A DNA stretch of 64,000 nucleotides from Xenophilus aerolatus (GTDB lineage Bacteria > Pseudomonadota > Gammaproteobacteria > Burkholderiales > Burkholderiaceae_C). Where the stretch lies: NCBI GenBank assembly GCA_030418545.1, contig QAIB01000011.1, positions 103,258 through 167,257 of the forward strand. The letters run 5' to 3'. The notes below the pieces were generated by a model. The model was not told where the DNA came from. It made no database searches and was given only the letters and a program-made list of their open reading frames with translations. Both the position numbers and the translations under genes were made by a program. Shown here one piece after another: positions 17,590 to 26,506 of the stretch; position 1 is the stretch's first letter; each line of letters begins with the position of its first letter.

Positions 17590-19454
17590 ACGAGCCCTCC
17601 ACACCCCTGCCCCCCGAGGGCGGCGACGACCGCACGCAGGTGATGACCGGGCGCGGCCCGGCCCGCGAGGCCGATGCCGCCACCGTGGTGTCGTCGCCCG
17701 GCGCGCGGCCGCCGGCACCGCCGCCTGCCGCCGGCAGCGGCGCGGACACCGGCACGCTGCCGGCCGGCAGCCGCATGGCCGAGTTCGAGATCACGCACCT
17801 CATCGGCCAGGGCGGCTTCGGCGCCGTGTACGAGGCCTGGGACCACACGCTCGAACGCACGGTGGCCATCAAGGAGTACCTGCCGACCTCGCTGTCCACG
17901 CGCGCGCACGACGGCACGGTCTCGCCCCTGTCGGAGAAGCACAAGGAAACCTTCGACCTGGGCATGCGCAGCTTCATCAACGAGGCGCGGCTGCTGGCCC
18001 AGTTCGACCACCCGTCGCTGCTGAAGGTCTACCGCTTCTGGCAGGAACGCGGCACCACCTACATGGTGATGCCGCTGTACCGCGGCCAGACCATGCGCCA
18101 GGCACTGGCGTCCACGCCCGCGGGCGTGGACGAGGGCTGGCTCATGCGCATCATGGACGGCGTCACCCAGGCGCTGGCGGTGATGCACAACGCCAACTGC
18201 TACCACCGCGACATCGCGCCCGACAACATCATGCTGCTGGAGGGCTCCGGCCGGCCGGTGGTGCTGGACTTCGGCGCGGCGCGGCGCGTCATCACCGACA
18301 AGACGCAGGCCATCACCGTCATCCTCAAGCCCGGCTATGCGCCGGTGGAGCAGTACGCCGAGATGCCCGACATGTCGCAGGGCGCGTGGACCGACGTCTA
18401 TGCGCTCGCCGCCGTCATGCACGTGGCGGTGTGCGGGCGCGCGCCGCCGCCCTCGGTGGCGCGGCTCATCTCCGACAGCTACGTGCCCCTGGCCGGCAAC
18501 GAGGTGCTGCGCCAGCGCTACAGCGTGCGCCTGCTCGAGGCCATCGACCACGGCCTGCAGGTGCGGCCCGAGGCGCGTCCCCAGTCCATGGGCGAGCTGC
18601 GCGCCGAGCTGGGCCTGGAAGAGACGACCACCATCGCGCCGCTGCGCTCCAGCGGGGCGCGCAGCGGCACGGCACCGACGGCGGCGCGCGGCCCGAAGAC
18701 GACGCCGCATCCCATGCCGGCCCCCGCACCCGGCCCCGGCGGCAACGGCAGGCTGCTGGCCGCCGGCGGTGTGCTGGCGCTGGCGGTGATCGGTGGCGGC
18801 ACCTGGTGGTGGATGCAGGGCCGCAAGGCCGACGCCGTGGTGGCGAGCGCGCCGCCGACGGTCGCGGCCCCCGCGGCGCCCGCAGCAGCGCCCGAGCCAC
18901 CGCCGCCCGCGCCCCCCGCACCGCCGCCCGCGCCTGCGGCGCGCCGCACGCCGCTGCAGTCGCTGGAAGCGCTGGGCGCGGGCGCCACGGCCGGCTTCGG
19001 CGTGACGGCGACGCCGCGCAAGGCCGAGGTGTCGGTGGGCCGCGACAAGCTCGACTTCGAGGTGCGCAGCCAGCGCGACGGCTTCGTCTACGTCTACCTG
19101 CTGTCCAGCGGCGGCGAGATGTTCCTGCTCTTCCCCAACCTGCTCGACAAGTACAACAAGATCACCGCGGGCAGCACGCTGTCGCTGCCGCGCGCCTCCT
19201 GGCCCATGAATGCCGGCGGGCCGCCGGGCACCAACCACTTCGCGGTGCTCGTGAGCCAGAACGAGCGGGACTTCAGCGAATCCGGCGTGCAGAACGACGG
19301 CGTGTTTCCGCAATTCCCCCTCACGGTGCTGTCGGCCCTCGAGAGCGCGCGGCCGGGCGGGCCGACGCCGCTGCTGGGCAAGCCGGTGTGCCCGTCGTCG
19401 GCGCCCTGCCAGGACGTCTATGGCGTCGGCACTTTCAAAATCGTCGAGAAGTGA
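17586..19454 (+). CDS. T6SS Ser/Thr protein kinase (PpkA-like) with C-terminal DUF4384 domain
   Basis: A 622-residue protein starting at GTG 17586 (4-bp overlap with tagF). A Pro-rich leader is followed by a kinase domain: glycine loop GQGGFGAVYEAW, catalytic Lys about 96 (VAIKEYLP), HRD at 207-209 (YHRDIAPDN) and DFG at 228-230. One membrane helix is near 390-410, after which an Ala/Pro-rich linker leads to a periplasmic DUF4384-like domain (DFEVRSQRDGFVYVYLLSSG, LLFPN). Such kinases phosphorylate the FHA protein to activate the T6SS. Unlike the classical PpkA its sensor domain is not a VWA domain. The same sensor-like domain type appears in the caspase and in the second DotU-like protein of this locus. 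Confidence 0.92.
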   Translation: MNEPSTPLPPEGGDDRTQVMTGRGPAREADAATVVSSPGARPPAPPPAAGSGADTGTLPAGSRMAEFEITHLIGQGGFGAVYEAWDHTLERTVAIKEYLPTSLSTRAHDGTVSPLSEKHKETFDLGMRSFINEARLLAQFDHPSLLKVYRFWQERGTTYMVMPLYRGQTMRQALASTPAGVDEGWLMRIMDGVTQALAVMHNANCYHRDIAPDNIMLLEGSGRPVVLDFGAARRVITDKTQAITVILKPGYAPVEQYAEMPDMSQGAWTDVYALAAVMHVAVCGRAPPPSVARLISDSYVPLAGNEVLRQRYSVRLLEAIDHGLQVRPEARPQSMGELRAELGLEETTTIAPLRSSGARSGTAPTAARGPKTTPHPMPAPAPGPGGNGRLLAAGGVLALAVIGGGTWWWMQGRKADAVVASAPPTVAAPAAPAAAPEPPPPAPPAPPPAPAARRTPLQSLEALGAGATAGFGVTATPRKAEVSVGRDKLDFEVRSQRDGFVYVYLLSSGGEMFLLFPNLLDKYNKITAGSTLSLPRASWPMNAGGPPGTNHFAVLVSQNERDFSESGVQNDGVFPQFPLTVLSALESARPGGPTPLLGKPVCPSSAPCQDVYGVGTFKIVEK

Positions 19455-19506
19455 TCGTCTGTGGACATCGGCCCTTCCGGGCCGCCTCGATCCCAAGGAG
19501 TGAATC

Positions 19507-21096
19507 ATGAACCCAGCCCCGCATTCCCAGGCACCGCGACCGGTGCATGCGCTGTGGGCCGGCGCCCTGGCGCTGGGCCTGGCCGGCTGTGCGACCGGGC
19601 CTGCACCCGCGCCCGCGCCGGCCGCGCCGCCGCCGGCCCCGGTGGCCGTCGCGCCCGCCCCCGCGCCGGCTGCGGCGCCCGCACCGGCCAACGCCAGCGT
19701 GGCCGGCCAGGCGCGCACCTTCTCGACCCAGATCGCCACCTACACCGCCGTCAATTTCGACAGCGTGCCCGGCTGGAGCCGCGACGACTTCGCCGAGAGC
19801 TGGCCCGCCTTCCTCACCAGCTGCCGCGTGCTCAACGGGCGCGGCGCGCAGTGGCAGGAGGTGTGCGGCCGCGCGAGCAGCGTGGACGGCAAGAGCAACC
19901 CGGCGATCCGATCCTTCTTCGAGCGCGAGTTCGCGGCCTACCAGATCCGTGACGACGACCGCCGACCCGACGGCGTGGTGACCGGCTACTTCGAACCCGA
20001 GATCGAGGGCAGCCGCACCTACGCGCCGCCCTTCATCTACCCGGTGTACGGCCAGCCGCAGGACATGCTCTTCCTCGACACCCGCAAGCTGCCGCCGGGC
20101 AACGGCACGGTGGCCGCGCGCGTGCAGGGCAACCAGGTGGTGGTGCAGACGGGGCTGTCGACGCGCGACATGGGCGCGCCCGGGCTGTATGCGCTGGACC
20201 TGTCGCAGATCGTGCGCGACACCATCGACCGCAAGGCCCGCGTGCGCATCGACGGACAGCGCCTGCTGCCGTACTTCACGCGCGAGGAGATCGAGACCCG
20301 CGGCGCGCCCAATGCCAAGGTGCTGGCCTTCGTGAGCAGCGCCACCGCGCTGTACGAGATGCAGATCCAGGGTTCGGGCCGCATCCGGCTGCCCAACGGC
20401 GAGGTGATCCGCATCGGCTATGCCGAGCAGAACGGCCAGCCCTTCCGGCCCACGCTGGCGCAGGGGCCCGGGGGCAAGAGCCAGGTGCGCACGCGCGGCG
20501 CGAGCATCGAGCTGGAGCTGGATGACGAGGACGACGTCGGCGACATCGGCGCGGTGCGCACGCGCGGCTTCACGCTCGCGCGGCCGGTGGCCAGCGGCGC
20601 GGTGCTGGTGCCGGGGCAGCGCACGTCGGGCCCGGTCACGGGGTCGGGCATCAAGGACCCGAGCTATGTCTTCTTCAAGGAAGTGCAGACCAACACCGCG
20701 GGCCCGGTGGGCGCCATGGGCGTGCCGCTGCAGCCGGGCCGCTCGATCGCGGTCGATCCGCGCAGCACGCCGCTGGGCTACCCGGTGTTCGTGTCGACGC
20801 GCCAGCCCGGCTCCGGCACGCCGATGCAGCGTCTGACCATCGCGCAGGACACGGGCGGCGCCATTCGCGGCGCGGTGCGGGCCGACTACTTCTTCGGCAA
20901 CGGCCAGCTCGCCGCCAACCAGGCGCGCCGCATGAAGGAGCGCGGCCAGCTGTGGATCCTGCTGCCGCGCGGCCAGGCCGTGGCCGCCGCCACCACCACC
21001 CTGGCGCGCGGCCCCGGCGGCACGCGCACTCGCGGCGTCGGCGGCTCGCTCGCGAACTGCCTCGTGCCCGACGACCAGAACTGCGCCGATGACTGA
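19507..21096 (+). CDS. mltA: MltA-family lytic transglycosylase, lipoprotein
   Basis: A 529-residue outer-membrane lipoprotein: lipobox LALGLAGC with Cys28, then an Ala/Pro-rich linker to about residue 60. The MltA core contains GYFEPEIEGSRTY and the insert-bearing barrel, and the C-terminal 3D domain has IAQDTGGAIRGAVRADYFFG, whose Asp residues are catalytic in the family. It cuts peptidoglycan glycan strands to 1,6-anhydro products. It has a good ribosome site (AAGGAG, 7 bp before ATG 19507). Its position inside the T6SS operon suggests that it opens the wall for the apparatus (inference). It could also be the genome's general MltA. Confidence 0.9.
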   Translation: MNPAPHSQAPRPVHALWAGALALGLAGCATGPAPAPAPAAPPPAPVAVAPAPAPAAAPAPANASVAGQARTFSTQIATYTAVNFDSVPGWSRDDFAESWPAFLTSCRVLNGRGAQWQEVCGRASSVDGKSNPAIRSFFEREFAAYQIRDDDRRPDGVVTGYFEPEIEGSRTYAPPFIYPVYGQPQDMLFLDTRKLPPGNGTVAARVQGNQVVVQTGLSTRDMGAPGLYALDLSQIVRDTIDRKARVRIDGQRLLPYFTREEIETRGAPNAKVLAFVSSATALYEMQIQGSGRIRLPNGEVIRIGYAEQNGQPFRPTLAQGPGGKSQVRTRGASIELELDDEDDVGDIGAVRTRGFTLARPVASGAVLVPGQRTSGPVTGSGIKDPSYVFFKEVQTNTAGPVGAMGVPLQPGRSIAVDPRSTPLGYPVFVSTRQPGSGTPMQRLTIAQDTGGAIRGAVRADYFFGNGQLAANQARRMKERGQLWILLPRGQAVAAATTTLARGPGGTRTRGVGGSLANCLVPDDQNCADD

Positions 21097-21145
21097 CGCC
21101 CTGCGCCATCGCGGCCTGCTGCGGCCACCACGCTGACGCCGCCCC

Positions 21146-21910
21146 ATGCAGGACACCCTCTCGTCCGAGGACAGCGCCGAACTGGTCCGCCTGTGGCGGC
21201 GCCGGCAGACGCTGTCGCCCGACGAGATGGGGCGCATGTACGGCATCGTGGGGGGCGCGCTGCGTGGCTGCACCCCGCCGGAGCTGCATGCGCTGGGCGA
21301 GGGGCGGCAGGAACTGGTCGCGCAGTTCATCTACGTCAAGGTGCTGCGGCTGGACGCCGAGCCCGACGAGGGCGAGGAGCCCGATCCGCGCGAGCGCAGC
21401 GGCCACAGTGCGCCGTCGAGCGCCTTCGCCCTGTGCGCGTACTTCCGCCGCTACCTCATCGACTGCACGCGGGCCAGCAGCTTCCGCCGCAAGTTGTCGA
21501 TCGGCGACGAGGTCACCGAGAACCAGCTCGAGGCGCAGTTCGGCGCCAGCGACGAAGCCGAGGACTGCCTGCTCGAGCATGGCCTGAGCGGTGCCGCCGT
21601 GCAGGCCGCGGCGCGCGCCTTCATCGCCGGCCTGGCGCAGCCCGAGCGCCTGCTGCTGTGCGAAGGCTTCGGCCAGGAGGCGGCGGGCGGGCTGTCGGGC
21701 GTGGCGGCGCGCCATGCCATCGCCTCCTACCACTATCGCGCGGGCCGGCTCGGCCTGGTGCACAAGCGCGAGGCGCTGCCGGCCGACTACGCGCGCACGG
21801 CGATCGGCAGCTGGATCCAGGACACGCTGGGCATCGCCATCCGGCCCGACAACGGCGCCGCGATCCTGCAGGTTTTCAAAATCCTCGGCGCTGAAGCGTC
21901 TTATGCCTGA
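21146..21910 (+). CDS. sigma-70-like regulatory protein (ECF-type features)
   Basis: A 254-residue cytosolic protein. Residues around 90-125 (ALCAYFRRYLIDCTRASSFRRK) resemble sigma region 2 (the RNRLIDHLR type). Residues about 158-200 (AFIAGLAQPERLLL and GVAARHAIASYHYRAGRLGL) resemble region 4 with its helix-turn-helix. The match is by eye and weak, so it may be a degenerate sigma factor. The start ATG 21146 has no strong ribosome site. It is followed at 18 bp by a membrane protein with anti-sigma-like features and then a caspase, so the three probably form a module. It may control the hcp-like gene or T6SS genes (inference). Confidence 0.45.
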   Translation: MQDTLSSEDSAELVRLWRRRQTLSPDEMGRMYGIVGGALRGCTPPELHALGEGRQELVAQFIYVKVLRLDAEPDEGEEPDPRERSGHSAPSSAFALCAYFRRYLIDCTRASSFRRKLSIGDEVTENQLEAQFGASDEAEDCLLEHGLSGAAVQAAARAFIAGLAQPERLLLCEGFGQEAAGGLSGVAARHAIASYHYRAGRLGLVHKREALPADYARTAIGSWIQDTLGIAIRPDNGAAILQVFKILGAEASYA

Positions 21911-21928
21911 AGTCATAGGACACACGCC

Positions 21929-23050
21929 ATGCCGACCGAACTCTGGCCCCCGTTGAACGTCATCCGCAGCGCCTTCGAGCCGCCTGGGCCGCCGGCGGCT
22001 GTGGGCGGCGCAGGGGCGCCCGTGGCCATGCACCCGCGGGCCGAGGCGGCCGCGGCCGCGGGCCATCCGCTGGAGGACCTGCTGCTGCCGCTGACCGAGC
22101 TGGCGCGCCGCCGCGAGGCCGTGGCGGCACGGGCCTTCCCGGCGCGCTGGGCGCCGGGAAGGCTGGTCAGCGTGCTGCATGAAGGACGCCTGCTCGGCGT
22201 GCTGCTGGATCGCTGCACGCAGGGTGCCCAAGGCGAGCGCTGGCACGGCTGGATGGCCGCGAGCGAGGCCGACTGGGCGGGCGCCTGCGACGTGCTGCTC
22301 GAGCCCGCCGACGAGCCCTTCGAGCCGCTGTTCGGCATGGTCCAGACCTGGAACCCCGTCACGCTGGTGCCGGCGCCGCAGCTGTGCGCGCGGGTGCTCG
22401 GCGAGGTGTCGGCGACGCGCCTGGCGGCCCTGCGCGCCGTGGCCGACGAATGCGCGTCGAAGGCCGTGACCGGCATCGCGCCGGCGCCCGGCCGCATCGC
22501 GCTGCGCACCGTCGCCGACACCTTCACCGTGCTGTCGGGCACGCCCCTCGCGCCCGAGGGCGATCCGCGCACGGACTACCAGGCGCTCTACGCCGAGGCG
22601 GCGGCGCGCCTGAATGCCCTGTCGAACGCATCGAGCGGCGCGCTGCGTCCCGCGGCCGGCATGCCGCGCGTCGACGCGGCGGGCCGGCCCGCGGACTGGG
22701 GCACGCGTCTGCGCGGCTGGCTGCTGGGAGACGGCGTGTGGCGCCCCGCGCTCGCCGTGCTGGCGCTGGTCGTCGTTGTGCAGAACGCCGGCCTGCTGCT
22801 GCCGCAGGCGGAGGACGTGCGCTTTCGCGGCGCGCCGCCCGCGGCTGCCGCGCCGCAGGTCGACCTCACGCTGCGCTGGAAGGCCGGCACCGACATGGCC
22901 GCCGCCGCGCAGCTGCTGCGCAGTGCCGGCGCCAGCGTGGTCGGCGGCCCCGATGCAGCGGGCACGTGGTCGCTGCACCTGCTGCAGCCGGCGGAGGGCC
23001 GGCGCGTGCTCGAGTCATCACCGCTGGTCGAGGCCGTGGGTCCGCCCTAG
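21929..23050 (+). CDS. membrane protein, anti-sigma-like
   Basis: A 373-residue protein with one predicted helix near 270-294 (RPALAVLALVVVVQNAGLLL). The N-terminal 265 residues are probably cytosolic. The short periplasmic tail (LRWKAGTDMAAAAQLLRSAGASVVGGPDAAGTW, broken here at positions 312-345) resembles tails of anti-sigma factors encoded beside sigma genes. No zinc-binding HxxxCxxC motif is seen. Its place after the sigma-like gene and before the caspase supports an anti-sigma role, but this is inference. Confidence 0.4.
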   Translation: MPTELWPPLNVIRSAFEPPGPPAAVGGAGAPVAMHPRAEAAAAAGHPLEDLLLPLTELARRREAVAARAFPARWAPGRLVSVLHEGRLLGVLLDRCTQGAQGERWHGWMAASEADWAGACDVLLEPADEPFEPLFGMVQTWNPVTLVPAPQLCARVLGEVSATRLAALRAVADECASKAVTGIAPAPGRIALRTVADTFTVLSGTPLAPEGDPRTDYQALYAEAAARLNALSNASSGALRPAAGMPRVDAAGRPADWGTRLRGWLLGDGVWRPALAVLALVVVVQNAGLLLPQAEDVRFRGAPPAAAAPQVDLTLRWKAGTDMAAAAQLLRSAGASVVGGPDAAGTWSLHLLQPAEGRRVLESSPLVEAVGPP

Positions 23051-23063
23051 GAGCTGTGACGCC

Positions 23064-25061
23064 ATGCACGCCGTCCTGCGCCGTTCGCTGCAAGCGCTGT
23101 CCGTGGTCGGACTGTTGCTCGCCGGCGCGTGGGCCGGTGCGGCGCAGCGGGCCCTGCTGGTCGGCGTGTCCGAGCTGGCCAACCAGCCCGCTTCGCTGTG
23201 GCTGCAGGCGCCGCGCAACGACGTGCTGCTGATGCGCGATGCGCTCGCGCGCCAGGGCTTCGCGCCGGCCGACATCACGCTGCTGGCCGACGGCGTGCCC
23301 GGCGCCGCGCTGCCCGATGCGCAGGCGATTCGCGACGCGCTGCAGCGCCTGCTCGCGCAGTCGCGCAGCGGCGACCTCGTGGTGCTGTACTTCTCGGGCC
23401 ACGGCACCCGCGTGCGCGACACCACCAAGCGCTACCAGGAGCCCGACGGGCTGGCCGAGAACTTTCTTGCGCGCGACGTGCGTGGCGCGATCGGCGGCAA
23501 TGGGGGCGGCACGGGCCCGCTGGGCGGCGGGATGCGCGACGTGGACTTCGACGGCTGGGTGCAGGCCTTCCTGGCGAAGAACGTGTTCGTGTGGTCGGTC
23601 TTCGACACCTGCTCGGCCGCGTCGATGACGCGCAGCCTGCGTACCGAGCCCGCGCAGCCGGTCGAGGACGAGGTGCGCTGGCGCGGCGTGCGGGTGGACC
23701 AGCTGGTCGCCGCCGCGGCACCGGCCGACGACGCCGTGCCCGCGGCGCCCGCGGCCGAAGCCGTGGCGCGCGCCCGCTACGTGGCCTTCTTCGCCTCCGA
23801 GAGCCACCAGGTGACGCCCGAGCTGCGCCTGCCCCGCGGCGACCGCCAGGCGCGACCGCAGGGCCTGCTGACCTGGGCGGTGGCGCAGTCGCTGCAGCGC
23901 CGGCCGCAGACATGGCGCGCGCTCTTCGACGGCGTGCTGTCGCTGTATCCGCCGGTGATCGACGAACTCGCGCAGCGCTTTCCGGCGCGCGAGCTGCCCT
24001 CGCCGGTGGCCGAGGGCAACCTCGACCTGCCACTGTTCACCAATCCTGCCGGGGCCGTCAGCACGCGGCCGCTGTGGCCTGCGCGGCGCGGCGGCGCCAT
24101 GCTGGCGCTGGCCGCCGGCCAGATCGATGGCCTGGTGCCGGGCCAGCGGGTGCACGTGACGGCCGTGCTCGACGACGGCGCCCAGCGCGAGGCCGAGACG
24201 GAGCTGGACGAGGTCGGGCTGGACCAGTCCAGCCTGCGCGTGCCCGATGCGCTGCAGGGCGTCGCCGGCTCCGCGCTGTGGCGCGTGCAGCCCGTGGCCG
24301 AGCCGGCCGTGCTGGCCTTGCAGGTGCGCGCCGAGCGGCCCTTGCCGGCGGGCCTGTCGCTGGCGTACCCGGCATCGATCGCTTCCGCCGGCGACGGGCC
24401 GGCCGACGTGCGCGTGGTCGCCGGAAGTGCCGGCGCCTGGCGCCTCGAGGCGCTGTCGCCCGCGCTCGGCGCGCCAGGCGCAGCGGAAACCTTGCGCGAC
24501 GCCCAGGCGCTGCGCCAGCGGCTGGAGACCCTTGCGCGCCTGAAGTGGCTGGCGCGCCTTCCGGCACTGGCGCAGGGCGGCCGGGTCGACGGGCTGGACG
24601 TGCAGATCGAGCGCTGGCGGGGCAGCGAGCTGCTGCGCAGCGACGACGCGCTGGGCCAGGCCGCGCTGCCGGCCCCGGCCGAAGGCCAGCGCATCGCATT
24701 GAACGTGCACAACAGCAGCGGCCAGTCGATCGACCTGGCGGTGATCGGCATCGATGCCCAGGGCACGCTGCGCGCCGTCTACCCGCCCGACGGGGCCGAG
24801 AGCAATCGCTTCGAGCGCGGCACGCGCGAGCAGCCGGCGGCCAAGCGCTTCGAGCTGCCGTGGCTGGCGCAGCCCGGCGCGCAGCTGCTGGTGGTGGCGG
24901 CGCCCGCGGCACCCTACAGCGGGCCGCGGCTCTTCGGCGCCGGGCCGCCCGAACCGGTGGCCGACCTGCGCGTGCGCGGCCAGTTGCAGCCCGAGCGGCG
25001 CCGTGCCGTGTACGCCGTCCGCATCCAGACCGGGGGCAGCCCGCCCGCCAGCGTGCGCTGA
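23064..25061 (+). CDS. exported caspase-family (C14) protein with DUF4384-like domain
   Basis: A 665-residue protein with a signal peptide (LQALSVVGLLLAGAWAGAAQ). The caspase fold starts at RALLVGVSELAN. The catalytic dyad is visible: His113 in LYFSGHGTR and Cys183 in VFDTCSAAS. The region around 545-660 (IALNVHNSSGQSIDLAVIGI, LRAVYPPDGAESN) resembles DUF4384, as in the kinase at 17586. The signal places it in the periplasm, unusual for a protease of this clan. It lies 13 bp after the anti-sigma-like gene and 38 bp before an hcp-like gene. Its substrate is unknown; cleavage of the anti-sigma tail or of a T6SS part are the obvious ideas. Confidence 0.8.
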   Translation: MHAVLRRSLQALSVVGLLLAGAWAGAAQRALLVGVSELANQPASLWLQAPRNDVLLMRDALARQGFAPADITLLADGVPGAALPDAQAIRDALQRLLAQSRSGDLVVLYFSGHGTRVRDTTKRYQEPDGLAENFLARDVRGAIGGNGGGTGPLGGGMRDVDFDGWVQAFLAKNVFVWSVFDTCSAASMTRSLRTEPAQPVEDEVRWRGVRVDQLVAAAAPADDAVPAAPAAEAVARARYVAFFASESHQVTPELRLPRGDRQARPQGLLTWAVAQSLQRRPQTWRALFDGVLSLYPPVIDELAQRFPARELPSPVAEGNLDLPLFTNPAGAVSTRPLWPARRGGAMLALAAGQIDGLVPGQRVHVTAVLDDGAQREAETELDEVGLDQSSLRVPDALQGVAGSALWRVQPVAEPAVLALQVRAERPLPAGLSLAYPASIASAGDGPADVRVVAGSAGAWRLEALSPALGAPGAAETLRDAQALRQRLETLARLKWLARLPALAQGGRVDGLDVQIERWRGSELLRSDDALGQAALPAPAEGQRIALNVHNSSGQSIDLAVIGIDAQGTLRAVYPPDGAESNRFERGTREQPAAKRFELPWLAQPGAQLLVVAAPAAPYSGPRLFGAGPPEPVADLRVRGQLQPERRRAVYAVRIQTGGSPPASVR

Positions 25062-25099
25062 GCGCCCCGACCTTCAACGTTTCGAGAAAGGAAGCACCC

Positions 25100-25660
25100 A
25101 TGTCGCTCTACAGCATCGACAACCTCCTGCAGCTCACCCGGCTCGCGCACGGCAAACAGATGGGGGCCGACCTGGTGATGTCCCTGGAGAACGGCGGCAC
25201 GCCGGTGTCTGGAGACAACACCCGCCGCTTTCCCGACGGCAAGCCACGCCTCAGCGTCCTCGGCCTGAGCTGGGGCCTGGCGTCGGCCACCTCGGGCGGC
25301 ACGGCGCTGGGCCCGCGCAGCTACGCGCCGCTCACGGTGGTGCGCGAGGTCGACTCGGCCAGCGCGATCCTCACGCAGTTGGCCAACAACCGCGCCGGCA
25401 ATCTGCGCGTGAACGTCGCCGCCTACCGCGCCGGAGGCGACAAGAACGTCGCCACCGACACGCTGCCGATGTTCGATCTGGGGCTCGAGCAGGCGCAGAT
25501 CACGGCGCAGTACTTCATCACCACCCCGGGCGACGCCGTCCTCACGGAGCTGCTGGTCTTCAGCTATCGAAGGATCGAGATCAAGACGGCGCCGCAACAG
25601 GCCACCGGCTCGCGCGGCGCCACGCGCGAATGCCAGATCACCGTGGCCGAGCCCCACTGA
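25100..25660 (+). CDS. Hcp-like T6SS tube protein (divergent)
   Basis: A 186-residue protein. The first part (LENGGTPVSGDNTRRF, VLGLSWGLASATSG) and the C-terminal strand block (AQITAQYFITTPGDAVLTEL, FSYRRIEIKTAP) follow the Hcp beta-barrel pattern. It differs strongly from the standard Hcp at 45524-46006. A good ribosome site (AAAGGAAG) precedes ATG 25100. It may form a special tube segment, carry cargo, or act as a chaperone-like partner of the caspase next door. Assignment to Hcp is probable, function uncertain. Confidence 0.65.
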   Translation: MSLYSIDNLLQLTRLAHGKQMGADLVMSLENGGTPVSGDNTRRFPDGKPRLSVLGLSWGLASATSGGTALGPRSYAPLTVVREVDSASAILTQLANNRAGNLRVNVAAYRAGGDKNVATDTLPMFDLGLEQAQITAQYFITTPGDAVLTELLVFSYRRIEIKTAPQQATGSRGATRECQITVAEPH

Positions 25661-25675
25661 CAGCAGAGCCGCACC

Positions 25676-26506
25676 ATGAGCACCGCCGCCGAACTCATCC
25701 GCAGCGCCGACCCCGTCGGCGCGCTCCGTGCCCTCACCGAGGAGGTCCGCGCCAAGCCCGGCGACAGCCGTCTGCGCGTCTTCATGGCCCAGCTGCTGTG
25801 CGTGCTCGGGCAGTGGGAGCGCGCGCTCAACCAGCTCAGCGTCGCGGCCGAGCTCGACGCCCTGGCCGTGCCCATGAAGCAGGTCTACGGCGAGGCGATC
25901 CGCTGCGAAGGTCTGCGCGCCGAGGTCTTCGCGGGCAAGCGCACGCCCATGGTCTTCGGCCAGCCCGACCCCTGGCTGGCGCTGCTGGTCGAGTCGCTGC
26001 TGCGGCGCGGCACCGGCGACGCGGACGCGGCCGAGCAGCTGCGCGCGCGCGCCTTCGAGGAGGCGCCTGCCGTGGCCGGCCGCATCGACGGCACGCCCTT
26101 CGAGTGGCTGGCCGACGCCGACATGCGCCTCGGCCCGGTGCTCGAGGCCTACATCAACGGCCGCTACTACTGGGTGCCTTTCGCGCGCCTGTCGCAGGTC
26201 AAGGTCGAGCCGCCGGAAGACCTGCGCGATTGCGTATGGACGCCCGTGCACCTGCTGTTCGAGAACGGCGGCGAGACGCTGGCGCTGGTGCCCACCCGCT
26301 ACGAGGGCACCGAGAAGAGCGACGACGGCGCGCTGCTGCTGGCGCGCCGCACCGACTGGCGCGAACTCGCGCTTGAGCTGTGGTGCGGCCTCGGGCAGCG
26401 GCTGCTGGGCAGCGATGTGGGCGAGCATGCGCTGATGGACGTGCGCCAGATCGACTTCGGTGCCGCGGCCCCGGCCGAGGGCGATGCCGCCGCCGGCCAT
26501 GGCTGA
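25676..26506 (+). CDS. tagJ: T6SS accessory protein TagJ (ImpE family)
   Basis: A 276-residue cytosolic protein. The N-terminal TPR-like part (ADPVGALRALTEEVRAKPGD, VLGQWERALNQL) and the C-terminal ImpE block (EAYINGRYYWVPF, VWTPVHLLFENGG, LARRTDWREL) are diagnostic. TagJ binds the TssB sheath protein and can connect it to the ClpV ATPase. It overlaps the tssE start. Confidence 0.93.
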   Translation: MSTAAELIRSADPVGALRALTEEVRAKPGDSRLRVFMAQLLCVLGQWERALNQLSVAAELDALAVPMKQVYGEAIRCEGLRAEVFAGKRTPMVFGQPDPWLALLVESLLRRGTGDADAAEQLRARAFEEAPAVAGRIDGTPFEWLADADMRLGPVLEAYINGRYYWVPFARLSQVKVEPPEDLRDCVWTPVHLLFENGGETLALVPTRYEGTEKSDDGALLLARRTDWRELALELWCGLGQRLLGSDVGEHALMDVRQIDFGAAAPAEGDAAAGHG

